From Pleurobrachia bachei (Eukaryota > Ctenophora > Tentaculata > Cydippida > Pleurobrachiidae), in the NCBI GenBank assembly GCA_000695325.1, contig AVPN01000316.1, forward strand, positions 1 through 29,736: a stretch of DNA of 29,736 nucleotides. Reading direction: 5' to 3'. Below are positions 22,901 to 28,040 of the stretch, piece by piece. A program made the position numbers and the translations under genes. The stretch's first letter is position 1; each line of letters starts with the position of its first letter. Below the pieces are notes generated by a model, which was not told where the DNA came from, ran no database searches, and saw only the letters and a list, made by a program, of their open reading frames with translations.

Positions 22901-25900
22901 ACATCACTTTTGTTCAGTCCTGGTACTCCCAGCTTCATCACAAGATCAATCATTGTGCTCTGGTACTGCTCTCGTCTCTGGAATAACATTCATCATTCCA
23001 AGTGTGTACCGGGGTACATACCCTCCTTCGATTCAACTACTACTAGCAAATTCTGAGGATCCAGGAGTACACAACGGATGAACAATGAACATACCTTTTT
23101 GGCGTAGTCACTGGTACTAACATAGTCCCATCTGTACATGTTTAGACCACTTGGGAACACCTGAAGGGTTATGTGGCTAGGAACTTCTCTGAGTCTGAGG
23201 GTTCGGTAGAACTAGATCAATGAAGTGGTTTTACTTTTGAGTTTGACTCCATTGCAGCCTATTCTCGCGACGTCGATCTCACTTAGGCATCCATGTGGCC
23301 AAGTTTTACTTATTATCAAAAGAAGTATAGCACCTTTAAAGCGACATCCCCAGGTTTAAGAGGATTGGGTCCTTTTGTTAGAGTGAACAGGGAGTTGATG
23401 AAATCTCTCACCTCAAATCGGTCGGTCCATCGGTCCCATATCAAGAAGGAGTCCCATCCTCCACCCTGGACAGGATTGGAAAAGGATTATCTGAGTTCAT
23501 CTCTATTTGGTGGCATGGACACATGCGAAAGATCGAGCGAGAATTATTAGGTGGCGATGGTACCAACATCTCTTGCCCTTCTCCCGTTTTAAGTTGCAGT
23601 CAGATCAGTATCATTTCAGTGATCCTATTCCTAATTAGTAAACCTCGCCTAATACTCACAACTAGAGTGGGCCACTGTAGTGCATCTCCATTGTTCAGCA
23701 GATCTAGAACAGGCTGAGAGTCACTAGCATTAATGGCAACTAGATCCATACAGCTTGTAAACAGGGCGTTAACTTCTCGTCCATACTTAGTGCTCTTATC
23801 CGCTGACTCAATAGAGTTCTGGGAGAGGGAATAGAGGGGGTCAAGGGGGAGAGAATTATAGGGGTCAAGGAATTGTTACTGTCATTCATAGATCGTTGGA
23901 GATCTCAACCCACCCCAAACAGTATGATGAATTTCATCTTGTCAGGCAAATACTCTGACCGCTGTTCTTGTGACAGAAATGGGAATATGGTCATGACAAT
24001 GCTCTCAAAGATCTCAAATCTCAACATCATCACCCATACCTTCATTCGTTTGCTGTATGTCTCCAGTAGATCAGTCCACACGGTGTAACTGTAACTACCC
24101 TCCTCAGTGTCGTGGTGTAGCTTGTAGTCACCACAACTATACTCGTAGAAATCACTGCAAGGATATTAGAGTTTAGACATTGATTAAGTTTGATACTGAA
24201 AGTAAAAGGGATAAGCCACAAACAACAAAGTAAACTTGGTTTCCCGGTGTATCTTGATCTGCATGAACCAATTTGTGTTCAGTTAGTACCGTATCATTTT
24301 GTTGAGTAACTCAACAAGTGCCATTGTACTTGGCTACATGGAAGCCTGAGTGAGATCGAGGTCGCGCAGCGACCGAGATCGATCTCACATACAGGCTTCC
24401 GCTCAGTTATTGATTTTAGGGTAAACTTGTTCCAAGACCTGGCTGCAAGGAACTACTGAACCGATTTGCATCTCGTTTGTTGCTCCTGACAGATAATTGT
24501 CTGTAGTTTTAGGGAAAATACCCGCGAGTATCAGCATTTGAGGAATAGTGGGTCAAAATTGACGCTAAACATGAGCAATCTTTAAAGACCTGGCTGCAAG
24601 CTCCTACGCTGGTCTCGGACAATCTGCGGGTACTGGGTGAATCGTCATGGTCTTGTGAGTATGGGAAAATACCCCCCGATTCATCACGATGCGAAATGAG
24701 GCGATACTTGACGTTTGAGTAGTGCAAGGTCAGATAAAAAGGCCTCCTAAATGGGCTGTAGCGCGCGAATTCTCTCATCTGAGCTCTCTCACGGCTGAGA
24801 AGTGTGCTTTTATTGCGCGCACGCAAGTTCATGCAGTGGACAGGGCGAAATCATGAAAAGTTAGGATGCAATGGATCCAATATTTTGATTACTTTGAGTA
24901 GGGGAGCCACAGGTAATATGGGATACCTAACAACTTTCGGCCATAATTTTTTTCCATATGACAATAAAGTCACGCCGTCTTCATAGGTGTGTCTTATTTG
25001 GACCAAGCTAACACACTACCACCAAAACTTACTCAACGAATGCTCCATAACGGAGATCTGGCACTATCCCATATTACCCTGAAAATTTGCAGCGGAATTT
25101 TATTTTGGCAAAATGGGAAACCCATTTTTAACGAAAATGGGATATCCCATTTCACCAAAAAACTGGTATCCCATTTTATGAAAATTAATTTTTCGGCACA
25201 GTATGGTAACTTAATTGCTCTTTGCTTGGATTACACTAGTTTGTAATGGTATTCAAGCTTTGTTTATAATTAGTAAGTGGTCTGGAGGCTCCCGCTATAG
25301 CTGACAGCCGTGAAATCATGAAAAGTTAGGAACAAACTACCTTATTTCTTCACTAACGGGTCCCTAAAGCTTCATTTAACACCCCTTAGTTCAACAAGAG
25401 GGGTAAAAGCGTGAATAGGTTCATTTCCTAGCGGGGTGCTACCTGTATATAATTTCAGACATGTCCAAAATTTAGAAATTCTCTAAAAAAGAGTTGATCG
25501 TTAACTCATAAATGTATTTGAGGAATAGTGGGTCAAAATTGACGCTAAACATGACCAATCTTTAAAGCCCTGGCTGCAAGCTCCTACGCTGTTCTCGGAC
25601 AATCTGCGGGTACTGGGTGAATCGTCATGGTCTTGTGAGTATGGGAAAATACCCGCCGATTCATCACGATGCGAAATGAAGCGATACTTGACGTTTGAGT
25701 AGTGTTAGGTCAGATAAAAAGGCCTCCTAAATGGTCTGTAGCGCGCGAATTCTCTCATCTGAGCTCTCTCACTGCTGAAAAGTGTGCTTTTATTGCGCGC
25801 ACGCGAGTTTATGCAGTGGACAGGGCGGGATCCTATTATTCGCGAAGCGAATATAGGATGCAATGGATCCAACCATTGTACTAACCTGCATGCAGGATGG

Positions 25901-26542
25901 GATGTGTTGAGACTATTTGCCACTGCTGCCGCTGTTTCAATACAAGCTGCACTTTGACACGGGCTCTGGGATAGGGATGATATTTGACATTTGTGAGGCT
26001 GAGAGCGAAATGGATTTGCCCGAACATGAGGGGCGCGACGTGCCCAAGAAATGGATGGGATCGTCGAGGGAGAAAGGGACGGGATCGGTGAGGGAGATAA
26101 AGGGATAGGGATGAAATACAAAGTCAAGTAGTTCACTGAACTCACGTGATGGTGGGCTGCCTTGTCCCGTCCCAGGACCCCGACGGTAGCAATTAGGGCC
26201 ACATTCAGGACAACACTGAACACTACTGCTCCCACTATCACACATCTGTAGATTGGGAATGGGAGTGTTAATTCAGAGCAAGTTGCTGGGTTAAGTTGTT
26301 GAGTAAGGGGTGAGGGTGAACCTCCTCCATCCCTTACTCAACAAGGGTAACGGGTGCAGCGGCAGCTGCTCGGGCAGAGAGTGGAACTTTGGAGATTGAT
26401 ACCGTTATGGAATCTAATTTACACTCCTAAACGATCATTAGACTCTAACCAACTCACTCCAACCAACTCACTCTTTTCCGACGTTCAGGGAATACCGGGT
26501 GCTCCCTGACACCGTCATCTCATTATCCTCAAGTGACGTCAT
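10757..26542 (-). CDS. M13 (neprilysin-like) type II membrane protein, predicted catalytically dead
   Basis: I threaded 20 phase-matched exons (upper coordinate first): 26542-26472, 26245-26146, 25998-25886 (or from 25965), 21740-21626, 21598-21500, 21404-21246, 21051-20920, 20059-19994, 19857-19732, 19618-19532, 19382-19252, 19131-19033, 14286-14145, 13902-13609, 13359-13250, 13053-12875, 11780-11641, 11514-11437, 11268-11135, 10940-10757. The product is about 852 residues (838 with the distal last exon). It has a 23-residue cytosolic tail, one TM helix, then the M13 N-lobe and C-lobe. Family landmarks are DFYEYSCG, SCMD, DVFDFEVELAK, FNWDTYVKAL, LGYP and FNYGGMG. Cysteines match neprilysin's disulfide set except the C234-C242 pair. 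All zinc ligands are replaced. It is probably a surface or secretory-path scaffold or receptor, not an enzyme. Internal exon duplications are listed separately. Confidence 0.85.
11135..11268 (-). CDS. M13 gene exon 19, proximal copy
   Basis: It encodes AWKSNKKGSQLAPALPPDAD, KTFFLAVSQFYCSTRYSP and TSYYHRL. This matches M13 LPGLxxTxxQLFFLxxAQxWC with the conserved Cys. The partner 12188-12055 differs at five third-codon positions, all silent (Leu, Pro, Ser, Gln, Ser). Acceptor TTCCAG|, donor CT|GTGAGT. Confidence 0.85.
11437..11514 (-). CDS. M13 gene exon 18, proximal copy: lost ENxxD ligand
   Basis: 26 residues, LPIGFGNGMGVETLHYDIIS plus ANMAYK. It corresponds to M13 GxxTLGENIADNGG: TLGENIAD is read TLHYDIIS, so the third zinc ligand (Glu) is Tyr and the catalytic Asp is Ser. 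The partner 12434-12357 is identical in sequence. Confidence 0.75.
11641..11780 (-). CDS. M13 gene exon 17, proximal copy
   Basis: It encodes RQYYNDKGLILPLNISEADR, NAYQEIKNC and KTYLPPGVDKP, matching M13 GRxxDxxGxxxxWW...F..R..C. Donor CCG|GTAAAG in phase 0. The partner exon (from 12700) is the same until its last 12 bases, where a 50-base plain-complement block removes this donor. Confidence 0.8.
12055..12700 (-). CDS. Distal copy of M13 exons 17-19
   Basis: 12700-about 12561, 12434-12357 and 12188-12055 copy the exons at 11780, 11514 and 11268. The latter two are fully open with intact splice sites. The first lacks a recognisable donor because 12523-12572 is the plain complement of 11603-11652. 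As read, the exon runs on as PPGQLFGHFETL to a stop. The exons 18-19 copy shows only silent change, so it was coding until recently or it is an allele. Confidence 0.6.
12875..13053 (-). CDS. M13 gene exon 16: degenerate HExxH zinc-site exon
   Basis: It reads GWDTFYGDNEASYYLHGNQI, YIPNWYLFAPVY, SFNYGGMGTWVA, then YYMVYALEDD. Against the M13 pattern LNYGGIGxVxGHExTHxFDD the alignment has no gap, so HExxH becomes YYxxY and FDD becomes LED. Everything around the site is family-like, so this is a loss of catalysis rather than a bad exon call. Acceptor CACTAG|, donor GATT|GTAAGT. The last 48 bp (12875-12922) lie inside the 920-bp tandem duplication and have a remnant twin at 11955-12002. Confidence 0.85.
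13066..13957. repeat. Two copies of a 48-49 bp palindromic element
   Basis: 13066-13113 and 13909-13957 share the pattern GTTGGTAA.GAAAT then CTGCGCTAGGGGTGACTT then CGTAACCAA. Each is itself an imperfect palindrome (GTTGGT...ACCAAC) around a CTGCGC core. On the - strand each sits directly upstream of an M13 exon 3' splice site (exon starts 13053 and 13902). Confidence 0.75.
13250..13902 (-). CDS. M13 gene exons 14-15
   Basis: 13902-13609 encodes 98 residues with SVFESLKSTLESAIDAV and AYYLREKLGYPSWLLEAKKV, matching M13 KLxxIxxKIGYP. 13359-13250 encodes GFSLDAKDYFGNVMAMSQFR, matching the DDxFxNVxxxRxF block. Donors GTAAGT at both; acceptors CTAACAG| and CATCAG|. Confidence 0.85.
14145..14286 (-). 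CDS. M13 gene exon 13
   Basis: 47 residues: KPTEVIPPASYDKSPLYYQC then ASVAEKLMPW...LLADKTP. The Cys sits where M13 proteins have RWKxCVxxV. Phases fit both neighbours exactly (one base completing AA|A, ending phase 0 at CCG|GTAAGA). The acceptor (TACAAAAG|) is weak, and the MITE at 14333-14828 begins 47 bp upstream of it, so the branch point must lie in the short gap or inside the element. Confidence 0.7.
14333..14828. mobile_element. MITE with about 127-bp terminal inverted repeats and TTAA target sites
   Basis: The left arm (14333 to about 14460) begins AGTAAGAGTGGTGCGCC. The right arm (about 14700-14828) is its near-perfect reverse complement ending GGCGCACCACTCTTACT. TTAA abuts both ends (14329-14332 and 14829-14832), the piggyBac-type target duplication. 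The core has no transposase. The arms differ at only a few positions, so the insertion is fairly young. Confidence 0.8.
15359..15460. repeat. Imperfect hairpin of about 100 bp
   Basis: ATCATCTAACCCAC at the left is matched by GTGGGTTAGATGAT at the right. The arms continue (AGATCC/GGATCT, ATGCTTATAC/GTACAAGCAC) with a short loop. It is probably a small palindromic repeat element upstream of the GPCR. No TA or TTAA duplication is evident. Confidence 0.6.
15715..16791 (+). CDS. Intronless rhodopsin-like (class A) GPCR, nested in M13 intron
   Basis: 358 residues with seven hydrophobic segments. TM1 contains STPLNSYLIWFY (Asn 1.50). TM2 contains LALAVSDLL (Asp 2.50). TM3 ends in AALRFYSVVAPF, where the usual DRY is LRF, with the Pro of the second loop kept. 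TM7 reads LTSAYNPLVRIYFS, a modified NPxxY (NPxxxxY) followed by an amphipathic helix 8 (REIQRELRKVWRRV). The ligand cannot be inferred. There are several N-glycosylation sequons (NST, NSS). The C-terminus SSEV fits a class I PDZ ligand. The first Met is used; no better start is visible. It lies on the strand opposite the host gene. A retroposed origin is possible, but I see no poly(A) scar. Confidence 0.85.
   Translation: MLFGRYRASCLRERANPGCSINTVKFLGETVFDADYLRQEETQVWEYIASYILGLIMVASWAISTPLNSYLIWFYRQGPLKASTAVFLALAVSDLLANILHPLVIAYNAFDLTPPEFTRNSTLIEGVSTFVFVASYNSSYLLTVLLAALRFYSVVAPFRSPPTVTLVTGVIVVMITGLGICSFLFVWVGTGQLTQSSWYLWCQRATTIFTEVQGESMFRNGILQFVLYLNMCCGLLAVLASLATVFVLRRETANMSSISNNNNSDRATHAILAMSAGSVIGTIAVTVYIRFPGVWPALNMIGSFIMAILTSAYNPLVRIYFSREIQRELRKVWRRVWNKTAGSSDRNSVTVLTKSSEV
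16869..17334 (+). mobile_element. LINE remnant, segment before the reverse transcriptase
   Basis: The open frame 16891-17328 encodes a Lys/Arg-rich region with KPWRDEELRSLLRERRQAER and FWRKYGT. This is the linker seen before the RT domain in jockey/CR1/L2-type LINE ORF2 (KxWxxxELxxLxxxRRxAER pattern). The RT and endonuclease are absent. The frame ends where the inverted-repeat block at about 17340-18085 begins. Confidence 0.6.
17340..18085. mobile_element. Inverted-repeat block inserted in the LINE remnant
   Basis: 17571-17638 (GAGGCTCAGGCCC ... CACGTGAC) is matched by its reverse complement at 17963-18026. Between them a second sequence of about 50 bp (AAGTAAGGGAG..TTTA then CCTGCTTAATCGATGCAGAAA) occurs twice in direct orientation, at about 17651-17702 and 17822-17873. 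There is no coding capacity. It looks like a non-autonomous palindromic DNA element; its outer ends are not sharply defined. Confidence 0.6.
18086..18768 (+). mobile_element. LINE remnant, ORF2 C-terminus and 3' end
   Basis: Around 18120-18433 the frame reads AYKIVSGTAPEYLPDLV, then VWNDLPFQIRSIPNVDTFKS, then LKTHLF. This is the typical non-LTR ORF2 end (APEYLxDLL...WNxLPxxIRxxxxxxxFKxxLKTxLF). The 3' region ends GGCGGTATATAAGTTCTTG followed by an (ATT)n tail at 18749-18766, as in CR1/L2-like elements. It is the 3' partner of 16869-17334, with the RT core missing between them. Confidence 0.7.
19033..20059 (-). CDS. M13 gene exons 8-12, proximal copy
   Basis: Exons: 20059-19994 (FPSGLNMYRWDYVSTSDYA), 19857-19732 (QYQSTMVDLVMKLG...DVFDFEVELAK), 19618-19532 (DWRTDIYTAKQLRV), 19382-19252 (FNWDTYVKALYPAGKI, FVEDQTYFQNLSTLI) and 19131-19033 (TLANYMSQSLVYNFADHLP). 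These are the central N-lobe blocks of M13. The last two join as SP-R-TLANYM through an AG|G codon, the family's RTLxNY motif. Partner exons in the distal copy are 23160-23095, 22977-22852, 22644-22558, 22406-about 22276 and the TLANY exon at about 22155-22060. Confidence 0.85.
20241..20478. repeat. 40-bp minisatellite, six units
   Basis: Units start at 20241, 20281, 20321, 20361, 20401 and 20441 and are perfect copies (CATGATCAGACCATCCAATT plus GAGGATCAGATCACCCCACC). They are preceded by degenerate TGATCAGATCACC-like units from about 20150. It lies in the intron between M13 exons 7 and 8 and is absent from the duplicate. There are no unique spacers, so it is not a CRISPR array. Confidence 0.95.
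20597..20753. repeat. Polypurine (GA)-rich tract ending in a hairpin
   Basis: About 110 bases of almost pure A/G on the + strand (GAGA/GACAGA repeats) run to about 20715. They are followed at 20737-20753 by TTCGGCCGAAGGCCGAA, a 7-bp stem with a 3-nt loop. It is intronic. Open frames over it are low-complexity Ser/Leu and not real. Confidence 0.85.
20920..21051 (-). CDS. M13 gene exon 7, proximal copy
   Basis: 44 residues: GGGWDRKNYTLATWLAKLHS then LNINSLFTLTKGPNPLKPGD. LATWLAKLHSLNINSLF matches the usual M13 pattern (WxxxLAxLxxxGxxxLF), so I take this copy as the original. In its partner (23465-23334) residues 6-22 of the exon are wholly different because of a 50-base plain-complement block. 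Confidence 0.8.
21246..21404 (-). CDS. M13 gene exon 6, proximal copy: SCMD
   Basis: 53 residues including KYGREVNALFTSCMDLVAIN and LLNNGDALQWPTLV. This aligns with the M13 YxxCMD segment whose Cys pairs with the one in YYQC (exon 13 here). It is phase 0 on both sides, acceptor CTCCCAG|, donor GTT|GTGAGT. The copy at 23818-23660 looks identical. Confidence 0.8.
21500..21740 (-). CDS. M13 gene exons 4-5, proximal copy: DFYEYSCG
   Basis: 21740-21626 encodes SDFYEYSCGDYKLHH... (the M13 DFYxYxCG signature), and 21598-21500 encodes IFESIVMTIFPFLSQEQRSE... Both exons recur without any difference I can see at 24154-24040 and 24012-23914 (offset 2414). Confidence 0.75.
22060..24154 (-). CDS. Distal copy of M13 exons 4-12
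   Basis: Exons 24154-24040, 24012-23914, 23818-23660, 23465-23334, 23160-23095, 22977-22852, 22644-22558, 22406-about 22276 and about 22155-22060 parallel the proximal set. Exons 4-6 are unchanged, and exon 9 shows one conservative change (Val/Ile). Two exons carry a plain-complement block. Exon 7 (23401-23450) stays open but loses family-like residues 6-22. The exon at 22406 loses its 3' end and donor (22243-22292). If the sequence is right, this copy cannot be spliced like the proximal one. Confidence 0.65.
24155..25885. other. M13 intron 3 with dispersed and palindromic repeats
   Basis: No exon found. It includes TTGTTGAGTAACTCAACAA (24299-24317, perfect palindrome), an imperfect hairpin 24340-24400 with a GGTCGCGCAGCGACC core, a direct repeat pair (24536-24847 / 25516-25827), AT-rich sequence repeating ATCCCATTTT (25120-25180), and a hairpin at about 25830-25858 around ATTCGCGAAGCGAAT. 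Confidence 0.7.
24536..25827. repeat. Direct repeat pair of 312 bp
   Basis: 24536-24847 and 25516-25827 are the same length and about 96% identical by eye (start ATTTGAGGAATAGTGGGTC, end GCAGTGGACAGGGCG). After the shared part the copies diverge, then both resume with GGATGCAATGGATCCAA. The 668 bp between them is unrelated. They are probably two insertions, or a duplicated insertion, of an unnamed repeat family. Confidence 0.75.
25886..25998 (-). CDS. M13 gene exon 3: first disulfide (CxxxxC)
   Basis: It encodes SPCQSAACIETAAAVANSLN and ends PAC|, the M13 opening motif C(4)C followed by the Cys just before DFYEY. Two in-phase acceptors are possible (exon start 25998 or 25965), differing by 11 residues. 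The donor CAG|GTTAGT leaves AG, completed by T of the next exon to give Ser. Confidence 0.75.
26146..26245 (-). CDS. M13 gene exon 2: signal-anchor helix
   Basis: The 33 encoded residues include an unbroken hydrophobic run (VIVGAVVFSVVLNVALIATV) followed by GRDKAAHHH. A short tail before the helix and a large domain after it is the type II topology of neprilysin and ECE. Acceptor CTACAG| and donor CAC|GTGAGT are good. The three consecutive His are unusual but lie outside any known zinc site. Confidence 0.8.
26296..26344. repeat. Inverted repeat TTGTTGAGTAAGGG
   Basis: TTGTTGAGTAAGGG at 26296-26309 pairs with CCCTTACTCAACAA at 26331-26344. It lies in the intron between M13 exons 1 and 2. The arm sequence resembles the palindrome at 24299-24317, which suggests a shared repeat family. 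Confidence 0.65.
26472..26542 (-). CDS. M13 gene exon 1: start codon and cytosolic tail
   Basis: ATG at 26542 opens a 23-residue tail, MTSLEDNEMT...NVGK. The exon ends GA|GTGAGT in phase 2 and joins the TM exon so that GA+A gives Glu. The frame stays open upstream to 26914, but this Met gives the short N-terminal tail usual for the family; a start further upstream cannot be excluded. The - strand sequence just upstream carries a small direct repeat (GATGTC..TAGGTGACTTG, 26571-26650). Confidence 0.65.
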
Positions 26543-27037
26543 CCCCTCTCCTTCTCTCAGGCTCTCTTTTGGGATGTCTTTAGAATTAGATGACTTGTAG
26601 ATGACTTGGGATGTCCTTAGGTGACTTGGAATGTCTGTAGGTGACTTGTTACCTTCACACAAAAACTGCACCTGAACAACGCACACAGCCAAGTAAAACT
26701 GATAAAATGCACACCGCCGGCTCGTCACATGCTTGTAACGCGACTCCTTTTGCCTGCTGGAAAGTGAGGGAGTGAGATAGGGTATGAGGCAGGGAAAGAG
26801 GCAGACAAGAGAAGTGGGTATCAGTGAAGAACATATTCGTATGCATTGTAAGATAAGGCACACGTATTCGCTGGACAGGAAGCGACAAGTGAACACCTGC
26901 TTGGCAGAAGTCATGGGGCTGGTTTGAATTTGCCTTGTTCGACCCTCTCTCGGTTCTCCCCAAGGGTTTGGTAATTTTCGACGGACTCTGTGGTCTCGAA
27001 TAGGTGTATGAGGTTCGGAGGTCGAATAAGTTATGGG

Positions 27038-27189
27038 CTGTCAGAGCATTGGCCTGACCCAATTCTCGCTTCTCTGCACGCGGAGCATTGGCCTGACAGT
27101 GCATGGGGCTCTGTCAGGCCAATGCGTTGACCACAGTTCTCGCGTGCTCCGCGAGAAGTGGGAATAGGGTCAGGCCAATGCTCTGACAG
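27038..27189. repeat. Palindromic element with perfect 23-bp terminal inverted repeats
   Basis: CTGTCAGAGCATTGGCCTGA at the left (through 27060) has its exact 23-bp reverse complement at 27167-27189. Inside, GCATTGGCCTGACAG (27083-27097) is again matched by CTGTCAGGCCAATGC (27112-27126), and GAGAAGC/GCGAGAAG arms flank GC-rich turns. This makes a nested foldback. It is flanked by ATGGG words but has no clear target duplication. Confidence 0.75.
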
Positions 27190-27475
27190 ATGGGGCTAGG
27201 AGGTCGAATACTTTTCCTATTCGACGTTCTAGCCCCTGCCATACAACTATATTCGACCTCCTAACCCCTTTCAATTCGACCTCATAGCCCCATACTATGG
27301 GGCTAGGAGGTATTTGATTTCCGCCTGGGATTATATCCTCTAATTCCGAACAGTAAAATCTCAATTTTTTGGGTTCCAAGACAGTGCGCCGCCGTCTGCA
27401 GCCCGAGTCTTGATTTTGTCAAAACGGGGGAGACAGTGAGCCCAGACCTTTCTGGCGCCGCCGACGATACGAGCG

Positions 27476-27514
27476 CACTGTCGCCCACTTTGAGAATCAA
27501 AACAGGCGACAGTG
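27476..27514. repeat. GC-rich hairpin, 10-bp stem
   Basis: CACTGTCGCC (27476-27485) pairs exactly with GGCGACAGTG (27505-27514). It sits in a GC-rich patch (27380-27545) with several GACAGTG words. Confidence 0.55.
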
Positions 27515-27723
27515 CCCCGCCAGCCGCCTGACAGCCCTCGACTGAACATCGTTGGGAACACGATTCAATGGAGAATTTACTTTTATTGAACAAATTTAAA
27601 CACGTTGGATGACCAATGTTTGCACAAGATATTTTTCTTACGTCTATATAAATCACACAAATTTCTCAACTAGCACCTTGTAAATATCAGGGGAGAGAGT
27701 CTCCTTGTTGTTGAAGGGTTGTG

Positions 27724-27775
27724 CTGTCTGGCCCGCGGCTGGGCTAGACTTTTGCCCCAGCCGCGGGCCAGACAG
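27724..27775. repeat. Perfect 20-bp GC-rich hairpin
   Basis: CTGTCTGGCCCGCGGCTGGG (27724-27743) is followed by a 12-nt loop and the exact reverse complement (27756-27775). It lies about 270 bp downstream of the epsin stop (in epsin orientation), so it may be in the epsin 3' UTR or beyond it. Possible readings are a repeat-element tip or a structured RNA. Confidence 0.7.
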
Positions 27776-28040
27776 TGAATATAAGTGTCTCACAATCTAT
27801 TACACAGTTTCGGCTTCAGCAACTACCTCAAATTTATTAACTGCTCGCGCCCTACAAGCAGGGAACAATATACACCAAAAAACTGTCCTTCTTTCATTGT
27901 ATAGTCTCAGACTCTTTATCTCTCACACCAAGACATGTATTATTTGTATATATCAGATATATATTATAGCAGTACATATATATATTCCTAAAATAATAAA
28001 AAACGATGGGATATACAAAACTGAGAGAATATATATATAT

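Larger units (their letters stand above)
18747..24199. repeat. Tandem duplication carrying M13 exons 4-12
   Basis: The copies are about 18747-21785 and 21786-24199. Both begin at an (ATT)n tract (18749-18766, 21787-21804). The first tract is the LINE tail, so unequal exchange at ATT repeats is a likely origin. The span 21052-21785 matches 23466-24199 without a difference I can see. The rest differs by several percent with indels, including about 620 bp more in the first copy (minisatellite and polypurine tract). Two 50-base plain-complement blocks separate the copies. Confidence 0.9.
26543..28040. other. Intergenic region rich in hairpins, between M13 start and epsin 3' end
   Basis: Both neighbours are on the - strand, so this holds the M13 promoter/5' UTR and the epsin 3' UTR. 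I see no TATA or initiator I would trust. It holds a short direct repeat (26571-26650), a palindromic element (27038-27189), repeated GGAGGTCGAATA-type words to about 27310, GC-rich hairpins and an AT-rich stretch (27935-28040). Confidence 0.6.

Noticed and set aside
22243-23450. Ordinary inversion or hypervariable cassette as explanation of the diverged blocks
   Set aside because: The reverse complement of the partner does not match; the unreversed complement matches 50/50, and all three blocks have exactly the same length.
24509-26241. Long - strand frames of 107 and 178 residues sharing sequence
   Set aside because: The shared part is the 312-bp repeat read in one frame; the longer frame only overlaps real M13 exons 2-3 in passing and runs through introns.
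26468-27104. Two - strand frames of about 148 residues
   Set aside because: Only the last 23 codons of the first are the M13 start; the rest has no family resemblance and the second overlaps it in another frame.
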